Shown: positions 17,900 through 25,974 of the stretch, piece after piece
Position numbering within the stretch: the first letter of the stretch is position 1
Layout: each line of letters starts with the position of its first letter
From: Archangium violaceum
Lineage (GTDB): Bacteria > Myxococcota > Myxococcia > Myxococcales > Myxococcaceae
Reading direction: 5' to 3'
Assembly (NCBI RefSeq): GCF_016887565.1
Contig: NZ_CP069396.1
Location: 4,305,001 to 4,369,000 of the forward strand
DNA length: 64,000 nucleotides
Program-made: the position numbers and the translations under genes
Notes under the pieces: model-generated
Seen by the model: only the letters and a program-made list of their open reading frames with translations
What the model was told of the DNA's origin: nothing
Databases searched by the model: none

Positions 17900-19273
17900 C
17901 TATTCGACTCGGGCCCGGCTCTCGAATCGCGTGTACTCCGCGAGGAAGATCAGATCGATCTCTCCGATCGGGCCGTTACGTTGCTTGGCCACGATGAGCT
18001 GCACCGGAATCGCCGAGCTCGTTCGCTGCTCTCCTCCGCCCCCCTCCGCGTCCGTCTGGTCCTCACGGTGGATGAACATCACCACGTCCGCGTCCTGCTC
18101 GATCGAACCCGACTCGCGCAGGTCCGAGAGCATCGGCTTGCCTCCCTTGCGCTCCTCCACCTTACGGCTCAGCTGCGAGAGCGCGATGATCGGCACCTCC
18201 AGCTCCTTCGCCAGCTGCTTGAGCGCACGGGAAATCTCCGCCACCTCCAGCTGACGGCTCTCCACCCGGCCCTTCTGATGCATCAGCTGGAGGTAGTCGA
18301 TGATGATCAGCGACAGCCGTGGATCCCTCTGCTTGAGCCGCCGCGCCTTGGCGCGCAGATCGAACGGGGACAGGCCACCCGAGTCGTCGATGTAGATGGG
18401 CGCGTTGTAGAGCTTGCCCGCCATCTCCTGGAACTTCTCCTCGTCATGCGCCGTGAGCCGCCCACCACGCAGCTTCTTCATGTCCACGCGCGCGCACGAC
18501 GCCAGCAGACGCATCAACAGCTGGTCCGAGGGCATTTCCAGGCTGAAGATGGCCACCGCCCTGGCGTCATCCGCCAGCGCCGCGTGCGTCGCCATGTTCA
18601 TGGCGAAGGACGTCTTTCCGCAGCCAGGACGCGCCGCGAGGATGATCAGCTCGCCCGCATGCAGGCCCGTGAGCTGGTTGTCCAGGTCCACGTAGCCCGT
18701 GGACAGGCCCGTGATTCCCGTCGACGCCGCCTTCATCTTGTCGAGAAGGTCCAGCGTGTGCTCCATCAGGTCGCTGACGGGCCTCAGGTCTCCCTCGCGC
18801 TTCTTCTCCGCCAGGAGGAAGACCTTGCGCTCCGCCTCGTCCAGCAGCACCTCCAGCTCGCCCGTCTCCTGGCTCGCGAGATCTTGGATCTCCCTCCCCA
18901 CTCCCGCCAGCCGCCGCCGGATCGCCTGGTCCTTCACGATCTTCGCGTACTGGATGACGTTGCCCGGGACCGGCACCACCTGGTCCAGGCTCATCAGGTA
19001 CGCCGGGCCGCCCACCGCCGCCAGCTGCCCCAGTACCTTCAACTCCTCGGCCAACGTCAGGTGATCCACCTGCCGCGACGAGCCGTCCAGCTTGATCATC
19101 GCCGCGAAGATCTGCGCGTGCGCCGGACTGGCGAAGTCGTCCGTGCTCACCACCTCCGCCACGCTGGCGATGATCGTGTTGTCCGCGAGCACGGCTCCCA
19201 GCACCGCGCGCTCGGCGGCGAGATCCTCGTGGGACCGCCGCCCTCCTGTCCGAATGTCGAGGATGTTGTCCAT
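17900..19273 (-). CDS. dnaB: Replicative DNA helicase DnaB
   Basis: A 457-residue hexameric helicase of normal length. The N-terminal domain (AERAVLGAVLADN) binds primase. The RecA-like C-terminal domain has Walker A ARPGCGKT at 214-221, Walker B LSLIIIDYLQLM, and the DnaB motif ESGSIEQDADVVMFIHR. It unwinds the lagging-strand template at the fork. It is uninterrupted, without an intein, although DnaB is a common intein host. It is the last gene of the rpsF-rpsR-rplI-dnaB order. A hairpin and a REP-like repeat separate it from rplI, so it probably also has its own control. Confidence 0.97.
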   Translation of the reverse strand: MDNILDIRTGGRRSHEDLAAERAVLGAVLADNTIIASVAEVVSTDDFASPAHAQIFAAMIKLDGSSRQVDHLTLAEELKVLGQLAAVGGPAYLMSLDQVVPVPGNVIQYAKIVKDQAIRRRLAGVGREIQDLASQETGELEVLLDEAERKVFLLAEKKREGDLRPVSDLMEHTLDLLDKMKAASTGITGLSTGYVDLDNQLTGLHAGELIILAARPGCGKTSFAMNMATHAALADDARAVAIFSLEMPSDQLLMRLLASCARVDMKKLRGGRLTAHDEEKFQEMAGKLYNAPIYIDDSGGLSPFDLRAKARRLKQRDPRLSLIIIDYLQLMHQKGRVESRQLEVAEISRALKQLAKELEVPIIALSQLSRKVEERKGGKPMLSDLRESGSIEQDADVVMFIHREDQTDAEGGGGEQRTSSAIPVQLIVAKQRNGPIGEIDLIFLAEYTRFESRARVE

Positions 19274-19364
19274 GGATGTCCCGCCAGTCTACAGGCCTGT
19301 AGCTCAGGCTGGCAGCTGCGTCTGACACACACAGCCCCGCCTCCGGCTCTCTCCCGCAAATGCA

Positions 19365-19397
19365 AGGGCCGCCCGGGAGTTGATTCCCGGACGGCCC
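19365..19397 (-). terminator. Hairpin between rplI and dnaB
   Basis: AGGGCCGCCCGGGA and TCCCGGACGGCCCT pair with one mismatch around a short loop. On the minus strand it follows rplI and precedes dnaB, so it may attenuate read-through. The U-run after it is weak (CTTGCATTTG). Confidence 0.5.
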
Positions 19398-19428
19398 TGG
19401 TACTTCACGGTCTGTTCACGGTGACGGA

Positions 19429-19463
19429 TACCCTCACCCCGACCCTCTCCCAGCGGGAGAGGG
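19429..19463. repeat. REP-like intergenic repeat, copy 2
   Basis: TACCCTCACCCC followed by the perfect hairpin CCCTCTCCC-AGC-GGGAGAGGG. It differs from copy 1 (17845-17880) at a few positions and sits immediately past the rplI stop codon. Confidence 0.75.
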
Positions 19464-19472
19464 AGTGGGGGC

Positions 19473-19919
19473 TCAGGCCTCCGGCGCGACCTCGACCTTG
19501 ATCTTCGCCACCACGTCGCGGTGCAGCCGCAGCTCCACCTCGTACTGACCCGTCGCCTTGATGGGCTCGGGCAGGTGGATGTGACGGCGATCCACCGTCT
19601 GACCCTGCGCGGCCAGCGCCTCGGCGATGTCCAGCGCCGTGACGGAACCGTACAGCTTGTCCTGCTCACCCACCTTGCGGCGGATGGTGGCCTTCACCGC
19701 GCCGATCTTCTTGGCCTGCTCCTCGGCCGCGCCCTTCAGCTTCGCGTTGCGCGCCGAGATGACCGCCCGCTCGTGCTCGAGCTGACGCACGTTCTGCTCG
19801 GTGGCCAGCACCGCCAGCTTGCGCGGCAGCAGGTAGTTGCGGCCGAAGCCGTCCTTCACCGTCACGAGCTCACCGGACTTGCCCAGGTTCGTGACGTCCT
19901 CACGAAGAATGACCTTCAT
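19473..19919 (-). CDS. rplI: 50S ribosomal protein L9
   Basis: A 148-residue protein of standard length. The N-terminal domain, which binds 23S rRNA, reads [19 protein letters not shown] then [17 protein letters not shown]. The long connecting helix ([20 protein letters not shown]) and C-terminal domain follow. It holds the place of L9 in the canonical rpsF-rpsR-rplI operon, 33 nt after rpsR. Confidence 0.98.
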   Translation of the reverse strand: MKVILREDVTNLGKSGELVTVKDGFGRNYLLPRKLAVLATEQNVRQLEHERAVISARNAKLKGAAEEQAKKIGAVKATIRRKVGEQDKLYGSVTALDIAEALAAQGQTVDRRHIHLPEPIKATGQYEVELRLHRDVVAKIKVEVAPEA

Positions 19920-19952
19920 GTTGATGTCTCCGTTGGTACGTGGGGCGGCCGG

Positions 19953-20294
19953 TCAGCCGACCATCGCGTTGTAGGGAAGCATCGCCAGACCGCGGGCGCG
20001 CTTGATGGCCGTGGCGATCTCGCGCTGGTGCTTGGCGCAGTTGCCGGAGATGCGGCGGGGGATGATCTTGCCGCGCTCGGTCACGAAGTACTTCAGGGTC
20101 GACTGATCCTTGAAGTCCACCTTCGCGTTCTTCTCCGCGCAGAAGCGGCAGACCTTCTTGCGGCCGAAGCCGCGTCCACCACGCTTCTCGTCATCACCAC
20201 CGGCGCCGCCGCGACCGCCACCGTCCCGGTCGCCCCTGTCCCTGTCCCTGTCCCTGTCGCCGCCGCGGGGAGCGTTCCTGTCATTACCGATCAT
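19953..20294 (-). CDS. rpsR: 30S ribosomal protein S18 with charged N-terminal extension
   Basis: A 113-residue S18. The conserved core occupies the C-terminal 75 residues: [20 protein letters not shown], then [20 protein letters not shown] and [20 protein letters not shown]. The N-terminal 38 residues are an extension made of Arg/Asp and Gly ([20 protein letters not shown]), longer than in E. coli S18 (75 residues). The CxxC pair is retained. S18 binds S6 in the 30S platform; both genes are adjacent. The ATG at 20294 is preceded by GAGAGAAC, and the in-frame ORF upstream of it overlaps the end of rpsF. Confidence 0.96.
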   Translation of the reverse strand: MIGNDRNAPRGGDRDRDRDRGDRDGGGRGGAGGDDEKRGGRGFGRKKVCRFCAEKNAKVDFKDQSTLKYFVTERGKIIPRRISGNCAKHQREIATAIKRARGLAMLPYNAMVG

Positions 20295-20344
20295 GAGTGT
20301 TCTCTCTTCTCTGGAATGGGTCCGTAGAAGACACCCGGGAAGGC

Positions 20345-20806
20345 TCAAGCCTCCTCGGTGGCCTCCTCATCAGCCGACTCGGGGATGTCCTCGGCCGCCA
20401 CGCGCTCGACCGGCGCGGCACCCGGACGCGTCTCCTCGACGTCGCCAGCCAGCTTCACATCCTCGAGCACCGGACGGGTCTCGGGATCCACCTCGTCCGC
20501 CAGCTTCACGGACAGGAAGCGCGTCACCTCGTCGAAGTTGCGGAGGTTGCGCTCCACCTCGGCCACCAGCTTGGTGTGACCCAGGTAGCTGGCGTGCACG
20601 TAGATGGCGCGCGGCTGCTTGGCGATGGGGTACAGCGTCTTCTTCTTGCCCCACACCGTGAAGCGGAGGACCTTGCCACCCTCACGGCCCACGATGCCGC
20701 GAACGCGCTCCTTGAGCTTGTCCACGTTGTCGTCGGTGAGGTCCGGCTTGACCAGGAAGATGGTCTCGTACTCACGAAGCCGCTTGGCGGCCTGCGTCTC
20801 AGCCAT
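20345..20806 (-). CDS. rpsF: 30S ribosomal protein S6
   Basis: A 153-residue S6. The ferredoxin-like core reads [20 protein letters not shown], then [20 protein letters not shown] and [15 protein letters not shown]. The acidic C-terminal tail (about 40 residues, [17 protein letters not shown]) corresponds to the Glu-rich tail that is modified by RimK in some bacteria, but the sequence here is not a poly-Glu run. ATG 20806 follows AAGGGGAGAG; the 47-residue in-frame extension upstream belongs to the untranslated leader. The predicted promoter at 21010-21038 would leave about 197 nt of leader, room for the S6:S18 autoregulatory element known in other phyla. Confidence 0.97.
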   Translation of the reverse strand: MAETQAAKRLREYETIFLVKPDLTDDNVDKLKERVRGIVGREGGKVLRFTVWGKKKTLYPIAKQPRAIYVHASYLGHTKLVAEVERNLRNFDEVTRFLSVKLADEVDPETRPVLEDVKLAGDVEETRPGAAPVERVAAEDIPESADEEATEEA

Positions 20807-21009
20807 GTTTCTCTCCCCTTGGGGTTGAGTGCCCCCCGGTTGCCCGTGGAGCGGGGAAACGGTTCGGACGGTCCAAGGGGGATCGTCCGCCGGGAACGGG
20901 AAAACCGCGCGCCCGTCGCCCTCGCGCTTCGTCCCGGATGCACGCACCCGGGATGATGGAAAAGAACACTTCCGCCCCCCCGTGACTTCCCGGAGGGCGG
21001 GGAAGGGGC

Positions 21010-21038
21010 CTTCTACGGGGGGGCCGCCCCCGAGTCAA
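21010..21038 (-). promoter_or_regulatory. Sigma-70-like promoter for rpsF-rpsR-rplI
   Basis: On the minus strand: TTGACT (-35, 21038-21033), 17-bp spacer, TAGAAG (-10, 21015-21010). The -35 overlaps the pth stop codon. This would give a leader of about 197 nt before the rpsF start at 20806. The leader contains a hairpin TCCCGG/CCGGGA and a run of G and C blocks. Confidence 0.4.
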
Positions 21039-21613
21039 GGCGCCCGCTTGTTGTACCGGTTCATCGCCGTCGCCAGCCCGTCGCGCACCCAGGTGTCGGC
21101 CGCGTCCGCCGCCTGGGCGATCAGATCGTCCAGCTGCCGGCGCTCGCCGTCATCGAAGTTGGACAGCACGTACCCGGCCACCCGGTCCTTGGCATTGGGG
21201 CCCTGCGGCTTGCCGATGCCGAAGCGCAGCCGGATGAAGCCGTCCGCCCCCAGGCTGGACACGCTGCTCTTCAGCCCGTTGTGGCCTCCGCTGCCCCCGC
21301 CCGCCTTCAGCTGCAGCCGCCCGAAGGGCAGATCCAACTCGTCGTGGATGACGAGGATGTCCTCCACCGCCACCTTGTAGAAGCGCGCCGCCTCGGCCAG
21401 CGAGCGGCCGGACAGGTTCATGTACGTCTGCGGCTCCAGGAAGAGGACCTTCTCGCCCCCCAGGGTGCCCTGGCCCACCCGGGCCTGGAACTTCTCCTGG
21501 TTGAGCTCGGCGCGCGCCCGCGACAGCAGCGCCTCCACCACCATGAATCCGATGTTGTGCCGGTGCCGCTCGTACTCGCGCCCGGGATTGCCCAGTCCAC
21601 AAATGAGCTTCAT
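21035..21613 (-). CDS. pth: Peptidyl-tRNA hydrolase
   Basis: A 192-residue Pth of usual length. Conserved blocks are [20 protein letters not shown] (catalytic His in the RHNIGF region), [29 protein letters not shown], and [14 protein letters not shown]. It releases peptides from tRNAs that drop off the ribosome. ATG 21613 is preferred over the listed longer frame because GGAGGAG precedes it and the family begins MKLI. Gene order prs-rplY-pth is the one seen in many bacteria; a hairpin separates it from rplY. Confidence 0.97.
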   Translation of the reverse strand: MKLICGLGNPGREYERHRHNIGFMVVEALLSRARAELNQEKFQARVGQGTLGGEKVLFLEPQTYMNLSGRSLAEAARFYKVAVEDILVIHDELDLPFGRLQLKAGGGSGGHNGLKSSVSSLGADGFIRLRFGIGKPQGPNAKDRVAGYVLSNFDDGERRQLDDLIAQAADAADTWVRDGLATAMNRYNKRAP

Positions 21614-21638
21614 GGCGACGCTCCTCCACAAAAGGGAC

Positions 21639-21667
21639 GGGGCTGGCCCTTTTTCCGGACCAGCCCC
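21639..21667 (-). terminator. Hairpin between rplY and pth
   Basis: GGGGCTGG and CCAGCCCC form an 8-bp stem with a 13-nt loop. On the minus strand it is followed by GTCCCTTTTG, a modest U-run. It lies 25 nt after the rplY stop and 26 nt before the pth start, and may reduce read-through into pth. Confidence 0.55.
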
Positions 21668-21691
21668 GCGCGTACGGCAGGAAAGACGCGA

Positions 21692-22387
21692 TTACTTCTT
21701 CGCGCCAGCCGCCGGCTTGGCCGCGGCACCGGCCGCCGGCTTGGCCGCCGCACCCGCCGCGGGCTTGGCCGCCGCCGCCGCCGGAGCAGCAGCCGCCGCC
21801 GCCGCCGGAGCCGCCTCGACCGCGCCCTCGGGCGCGCTGATGACGGCCAGCGTGTAGTTCACGTTCGACTTCACCGTGATGCCCTCGGGCAGCTTCACAT
21901 CGTTGATGTGGAGCGCCTGGGCGATCTTCAGCGACGTCACGTCCACCTCGATCTTCTCGGGGATGGCGCGCGGCTTGGCCCAGACCTCGATCTCACGGCG
22001 GATCTGCGTGAGCAGACCACCCTCGGCCACGCCCTCGGCCCTGCCGCTGAGCACCACGGGCACGTTCACCTTCACCTGCTCGTCCTCGCGGACGGCGATG
22101 AAGTCCACGTGGAGGATCTCACGCGTGACCGGATCCTGCTGGTAGTCCTTGAAGAGGACCTGCTGCTCGGCACCCACGCCCTTGAGGGTGATGAGGGTGT
22201 TGAACTTGTGCGGGGTGTTGATGGCCTGACGCACGGACTTCGGGTCGACGGCGACGCTCAGCGGCTTCTCCAGGTGCTTGCCGTAGACGACGGCGGGCAC
22301 CAGGCCCTGGGCGCGCAGACGGCGCGCGGCGCCCTTGCCAGCGCCCTCACGGGCCTTCACCTCGAGCGTGCTCTTGTCGATGGACAT
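21692..22387 (-). CDS. rplY: 50S ribosomal protein L25 / general stress protein Ctc
   Basis: A 231-residue long-form L25 (TL5/CTC type). The N-terminal L25 domain (LEVKAREGAGKGAARRLRAQ, then LVPAVVYGKHLEKPL) binds 5S rRNA. The C-terminal beta domain runs to about residue 185. It ends in a 45-residue Ala/Lys/Pro tail with near-repeats of KPAAGAAA, which the DNA shows as tandem GC-rich units (ccggcttggcc). Long Ala/Lys tails of this type occur in other high-GC L25 proteins. It lies between prs and pth, the conserved order. Confidence 0.95.
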   Translation of the reverse strand: MSIDKSTLEVKAREGAGKGAARRLRAQGLVPAVVYGKHLEKPLSVAVDPKSVRQAINTPHKFNTLITLKGVGAEQQVLFKDYQQDPVTREILHVDFIAVREDEQVKVNVPVVLSGRAEGVAEGGLLTQIRREIEVWAKPRAIPEKIEVDVTSLKIAQALHINDVKLPEGITVKSNVNYTLAVISAPEGAVEAAPAAAAAAAPAAAAAKPAAGAAAKPAAGAAAKPAAGAKK

Positions 22388-22573
22388 GGATCTTCCTCGG
22401 TGGGGACTGCGATGTGACCCGCCGGAGCCCTGGCGCCTCTGGCATCCCGCCCCCGTGGCGGGCCCCGAGACGGCGCCTTCCAGAAAGAGAGGGCCGGCGT
22501 GGTGTGGGGTGCGACATGCCAGCGCGGGCGGCCAGAGTCAAGCCACCCGGCGGGCGGGAATGCCCTTCTCCGC

Positions 22574-23527
22574 CTAGACGAAGAGGGAGCTGAGCGAGTC
22601 GGCGCGGTGGATGCGGGCGATGGCCTCACCGAAGAGACGCTCGGTGGTGAGCACGCGCATCTTGCCGCTCGCCTGGGCGGCGGGCGACAGGGGGACCGTG
22701 TCCGTGAAGACGACCTCCTCCAGCGTGGAGTCCTGGATGCGCTGGATGGCGGGCCCGGAGAGGATGGGGTGGACGGCGTAGGCCATCACCCGGCGCGCGC
22801 CCCGGTCCTTCAGGGCGGCGGCGGCCTGGGTGAGCGTGCCCGCGGTGTCCACCATGTCGTCCACCAGCACCGCGTCCTTGCCGTTCACGTCGCCGATGAG
22901 GTTCATCACCTCGGAGGCGTTGGGGCGCGGCCGGCGCTTGTCGATGATGGCCAGGCCGCAGTTGAGCCGCTTGGAGTAGGCGCGCGCCCGCTCCACGCCG
23001 CCCGCGTCCGGCGAGACGATGACCAGGTCCTGCGAGTCGGGGAACTTCTTGCGCAGATCGTCCAGGAAGACCGGCGAGGCGTAGAGGTGATCCGAGGGGA
23101 TGTTGAAGAAGCCCTGGATCTGCCCGGCGTGCATGTCCATGGACACCACGCGCGTGGCGCCGGCCACCTCCAGCAGATCCGCGATCAGCTTGGCGGTGAT
23201 GGGCGTGCGCGGGGCCACCTTCCGGTCCTGCCGGGCATACCCGTAGTAGGGGATGACGGCGTTGATGGAGCCGGCGCTCGCGCGCTTGAGCGCGTCGCAC
23301 ATGATGAGCAGCTCCATCAGGTGGTCGTTCGCCGGCGGGCAGGTGGACTGGACGATGAAGATGTCCAGGCCGCGGACGTTCTCACCGATCTCCACGTGGA
23401 TTTCCCCGTCGGAGAAACGGCCCACCGACGCCTTCCCCAAGGGACGCTTGAGGTAGTCGCAGATGCGGTGGGCCAGACCCGGGTTGGAGCTCCCGGTGAA
23501 CACCTTGAAGTCTCGCGGCTGCTGCAT
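22574..23527 (-). CDS. prs: Ribose-phosphate pyrophosphokinase (PRPP synthetase)
   Basis: A 317-residue class I PRPP synthetase. It transfers pyrophosphate from ATP to ribose-5-phosphate to make PRPP, the precursor for nucleotides, His and Trp. Visible signatures are the opening [20 protein letters not shown], the divalent-cation/ATP loop [20 protein letters not shown], the flexible-loop region [15 protein letters not shown], and the PRPP-binding [17 protein letters not shown]. It supplies PRPP for the salvage enzymes in the operon 1 kb away (24.5-26.5 kb). The gene is 66 nt downstream of spoVG and precedes rplY. Confidence 0.98.
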   Translation of the reverse strand: MQQPRDFKVFTGSSNPGLAHRICDYLKRPLGKASVGRFSDGEIHVEIGENVRGLDIFIVQSTCPPANDHLMELLIMCDALKRASAGSINAVIPYYGYARQDRKVAPRTPITAKLIADLLEVAGATRVVSMDMHAGQIQGFFNIPSDHLYASPVFLDDLRKKFPDSQDLVIVSPDAGGVERARAYSKRLNCGLAIIDKRRPRPNASEVMNLIGDVNGKDAVLVDDMVDTAGTLTQAAAALKDRGARRVMAYAVHPILSGPAIQRIQDSTLEEVVFTDTVPLSPAAQASGKMRVLTTERLFGEAIARIHRADSLSSLFV

Positions 23528-23593
23528 GGGCGCGCTACTAGCGCGCCCCGTGCCGGAAGGGAAGAGCCTTGAGCGCCAACGCTCGGGCCGTGC

Positions 23594-23893
23594 TCAGTCG
23601 TGCTCAGCCGCCTGGAAGACGGTTGCTCCCCCGGCGGCTGTCTGCAGGTGCCGCTCGTATTCTATGAGGATGGTCCGCTCCATCTGGTTGCGCGTGTCCG
23701 CGTTGAGCGGATGAGCGATGTCCTTGTACGTCCCGTCCTTCCGCCGCTTGGCCGGCATGGCGATGAAGAGTCCAGACGCTCCATGGATGACCTTCAAATC
23801 CCGGATCACGAAGCAGTGATCCAGGGTGATGGTCACGTAGGCCTTCAGCTTATCCTCTTCGACCGGGTACACCTTGACGTCGGTGATGTTCAT
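23594..23893 (-). CDS. spoVG: SpoVG family protein
   Basis: A 99-residue SpoVG: MNITDVKVYPVEEDKLKAYV, then ITLDHCFVIRDLKVIHG, GLFIAMPAKRRKDGTYKDIA and HPLNADTR. SpoVG is a small DNA/RNA-binding regulator; in Bacillus it affects septation during sporulation, and in several species it binds DNA site-specifically. Myxobacteria make spores by a different route, so a sporulation role is not implied. The in-frame 48-residue extension upstream was rejected because homology begins at MNITDV and a GGGGGG precedes that ATG. Its place before prs is shared with many bacteria. Confidence 0.95.
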   Translation of the reverse strand: MNITDVKVYPVEEDKLKAYVTITLDHCFVIRDLKVIHGASGLFIAMPAKRRKDGTYKDIAHPLNADTRNQMERTILIEYERHLQTAAGGATVFQAAEHD

Positions 23894-23984
23894 GGTCCCC
23901 CCACAGACCCCTGAGGTACGAGCTGGGGGGGGAGCCTGAGTCAGACCGACCCGGAAAATCAAGCCTGTCGGGGCTTCTCGTGGC

Positions 23985-24350
23985 TCAACCGATGCCTCGC
24001 TGACAGAGATGGGCCAGGAAGGCGAGGTGGTACACATCGATGACGCAGTAGAGCGCCGCGCCCGCCTGGATGGCCCGCTGGCTGATCCTCAACGAGCGGT
24101 GCAGGCACAGCAGCGTCAGCCCCAGGCTGACGATCGTCACCTTGACGGCCATGAAGGCCAGGGGTGAGTGCTCATAGGCCACCCGCATCAGTGGGTTGAG
24201 CTCCTCGGCCACATCCAGCTGTAAAAAGGTGAGGGTGAAGAGCCCATCCAGCAGGTTGAGCACCAGCAGCAGCACCGCCGCCGGAGTGATGTGGAAGGAA
24301 GCCCCGTCGATCCCCGCCCCGTGTGTCGCCTGCGTCGCCGCCACCCGCAC
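23985..24350 (-). CDS. DUF5658 family small membrane protein
   Basis: A protein of about 120 residues with three to four predicted membrane segments: VLLLVLNLLDGLFTLTFLQL, FMAVKVTIVSLGLTLLCLH and AGAALYCVIDVYHLAFLAHL. The LNLLDGLFTL...ELNPLM arrangement is the DUF5658 signature. Function is unknown. Two GTG codons compete for the start: 24350 is directly next to GGGGAG, while 24344 has better spacing to the same site, so the protein may start there. It is divergent from the salvage operon, with a perfect palindrome (24406-24419) between. Confidence 0.65.
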   Translation of the reverse strand: MRVAATQATHGAGIDGASFHITPAAVLLLVLNLLDGLFTLTFLQLDVAEELNPLMRVAYEHSPLAFMAVKVTIVSLGLTLLCLHRSLRISQRAIQAGAALYCVIDVYHLAFLAHLCQRGIG

Positions 24351-24405
24351 CTCCCCGTTGGTATCCGGGACAGGGGCTCTTCAAGATGCTTGCCAGCGCT
24401 GGAGT

Positions 24406-24419
24406 GGAACGGCCGTTCC
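24406..24419. promoter_or_regulatory. Perfect 14-bp palindrome upstream of tdk
   Basis: GGAACGGCCGTTCC, 62 nt before the tdk start codon and 56 nt before the DUF5658 gene. It contains GAAC-N4-GTTC, the core of the Gram-positive SOS (LexA) box, although Myxococcus LexA sites reported elsewhere are different. A dimeric repressor site is a reasonable guess; no protein is identified. Confidence 0.35.
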
Positions 24420-24481
24420 CCGCGCGGGCCGGGCGCGGGATGGGTCCGGGGGTTTTGGAAAGTTGACGTGCCAGGGGGGGC

Positions 24482-25129
24482 ATGTCAGAGGAGACCCGCG
24501 CTCCCGCACAGCCCCCGACGAGCCTTCGCGTGCAACAATTCCCCAAAGACATCGGGTGGATAGAGGTCATCTGCGGCTCGATGTTCTCCGGCAAGACCGA
24601 GGAGCTCATCCGGCGCATCAAGCGTGCGGTTTACGGCAAGCAGGACGTCCAGGTCTTCAAGCCGAAGTTGGACAATCGCTACGACGAGACGCAGGTGGTG
24701 AGCCACTCGCAGCTGAAATTGACGTCCATTCCGATCGAACGGGCTGAAGAAATTTTCCTCCACCTGCAGCCGCAGACCCAGGTGGTGGGCATCGACGAGG
24801 TGCAGTTCTTCGGCGCCGAGGTGGTGGCGGTCTGTGATGCACTGGCCAACAAGGGCCTGCGCGTCATCGCCGCGGGGCTGGACCAGGACTACCAGGGCCG
24901 TCCCTTCGAGCCGATGCCGCAACTGCTGGCGATCGCCGAGTATGTGACGAAGCAACTGGCCATCTGCGTGGTGTGTGGAAATCCGGCCAACCGCTCGCAG
25001 CGCCTGGTGGACAGGGGTGAGCGCGTGGTGGTGGGCGCCGCCGGGGCCTACGAGGCGCGCTGCCGCAAGTGCCACCAGCCCGAGCCCGCCGAGGCCACTC
25101 CGCCCCCCCAGACGATGAAGCTGTTCTGA
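24482..25129 (+). CDS. tdk: Thymidine kinase (type II)
   Basis: A 215-residue type II thymidine kinase, the short zinc-containing form. The P-loop is GSMFSGKT at 32-39, the lid/catalytic region is VVGIDEVQFFGAEVVAV, and two Cys pairs make the zinc finger (CVVCGNPA and CRKCHQ). It phosphorylates thymidine for dTMP salvage. About 20 N-terminal residues precede the domain. It is the first of three salvage genes on the same strand: tdk, UPRTase-like (20 nt later) and hpt (11 nt later). Confidence 0.96.
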   Translation: MSEETRAPAQPPTSLRVQQFPKDIGWIEVICGSMFSGKTEELIRRIKRAVYGKQDVQVFKPKLDNRYDETQVVSHSQLKLTSIPIERAEEIFLHLQPQTQVVGIDEVQFFGAEVVAVCDALANKGLRVIAAGLDQDYQGRPFEPMPQLLAIAEYVTKQLAICVVCGNPANRSQRLVDRGERVVVGAAGAYEARCRKCHQPEPAEATPPPQTMKLF

Positions 25130-25148
25130 GACCGAGGAGCCCCGGGCC

Positions 25149-25964
25149 ATGCGCGACACCCTCTACGCCAACGTCCCCTTCCTGTTGAGCGAGATGCCCC
25201 ACCGGTATGGACCCAACGTCCACCTGGTGGGCAATCCGTTCCTGCTCTCGCAACTGGCGAAGCTGTGCTCCAAGGGCACCGTGCAGCCGGAGATCAACCG
25301 GCTGGTGGCGCTGCTCTACACGGACCTGGTGAAGACGGTCATCAACGCGGAGTTCCCGCGCAAGATGGTGGCCCTGCCCACCCGGATGATCGATCACACG
25401 CCCCAGGGCATCTACCAGGGCGAGGTCATCGACCCGGCCGTGCGCGCGGTGACGGTGAACATCGCCCGCGCCGGCACGCTGCCCTCCCAGGTGACGTACG
25501 ACCTGCTCAACACCACGGTGGATCCGGTGCTGGTGCGGCAGGATCACATCATCATGAGCCGGATGATCGACGCCAAGGAGACGGTGGTGGGGTCGAACAT
25601 CGGCGGGGCCAAGATTGGCGGGGACATCGACGACGCGATCGTCCTGTTCCCCGACCCCATGGGCGCCACCGGCGGCAGCCTCAGCACCGCCGTGTCCATG
25701 TACAAGGAGAAGGTGCCCGGCACGCCCCGGCGCATCCTCAGCCTCAACCTGATCGTCACCCCCGAGTTCCTGCGGAGGATTTCCCGCGAGCACCCGGATG
25801 TGGTGGTGTACGCGCTGCGTCTGGACCGCGGGCTCTCTCCACCGGAGGTGTTCGGTACCATCCCCGGCGAGCTGTGGGAGAAGGAGCGCGGGCTGGATGA
25901 CCGGCAGTACATCGTCCCCGGCGGCGGCGGCTTCGGGGAGATCATGAACAACGCGTACGTGTAG
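25149..25964 (+). CDS. upp: Uracil phosphoribosyltransferase-like protein
   Basis: A 271-residue type I phosphoribosyltransferase resembling UPRTase. Matches include LPTRMIDHTPQGIYQGE, the 5-phosphate/PRPP loop FPDPMGATGGSLSTAV, and a C-terminal uracil-binding end YIVPGGGGFGEIMNN. In E. coli Upp the equivalents are PMLATGGS and YIVPGLGDAGDR. It would make UMP from uracil and PRPP. It is about 60 residues longer than standard Upp, and the region between 150 and 200 is unusual, so it may be a separate subfamily. Between tdk and hpt in a salvage operon the assignment fits. Confidence 0.78.
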   Translation: MRDTLYANVPFLLSEMPHRYGPNVHLVGNPFLLSQLAKLCSKGTVQPEINRLVALLYTDLVKTVINAEFPRKMVALPTRMIDHTPQGIYQGEVIDPAVRAVTVNIARAGTLPSQVTYDLLNTTVDPVLVRQDHIIMSRMIDAKETVVGSNIGGAKIGGDIDDAIVLFPDPMGATGGSLSTAVSMYKEKVPGTPRRILSLNLIVTPEFLRRISREHPDVVVYALRLDRGLSPPEVFGTIPGELWEKERGLDDRQYIVPGGGGFGEIMNNAYV

Positions 25965-25974
25965 AGGTAGCACC

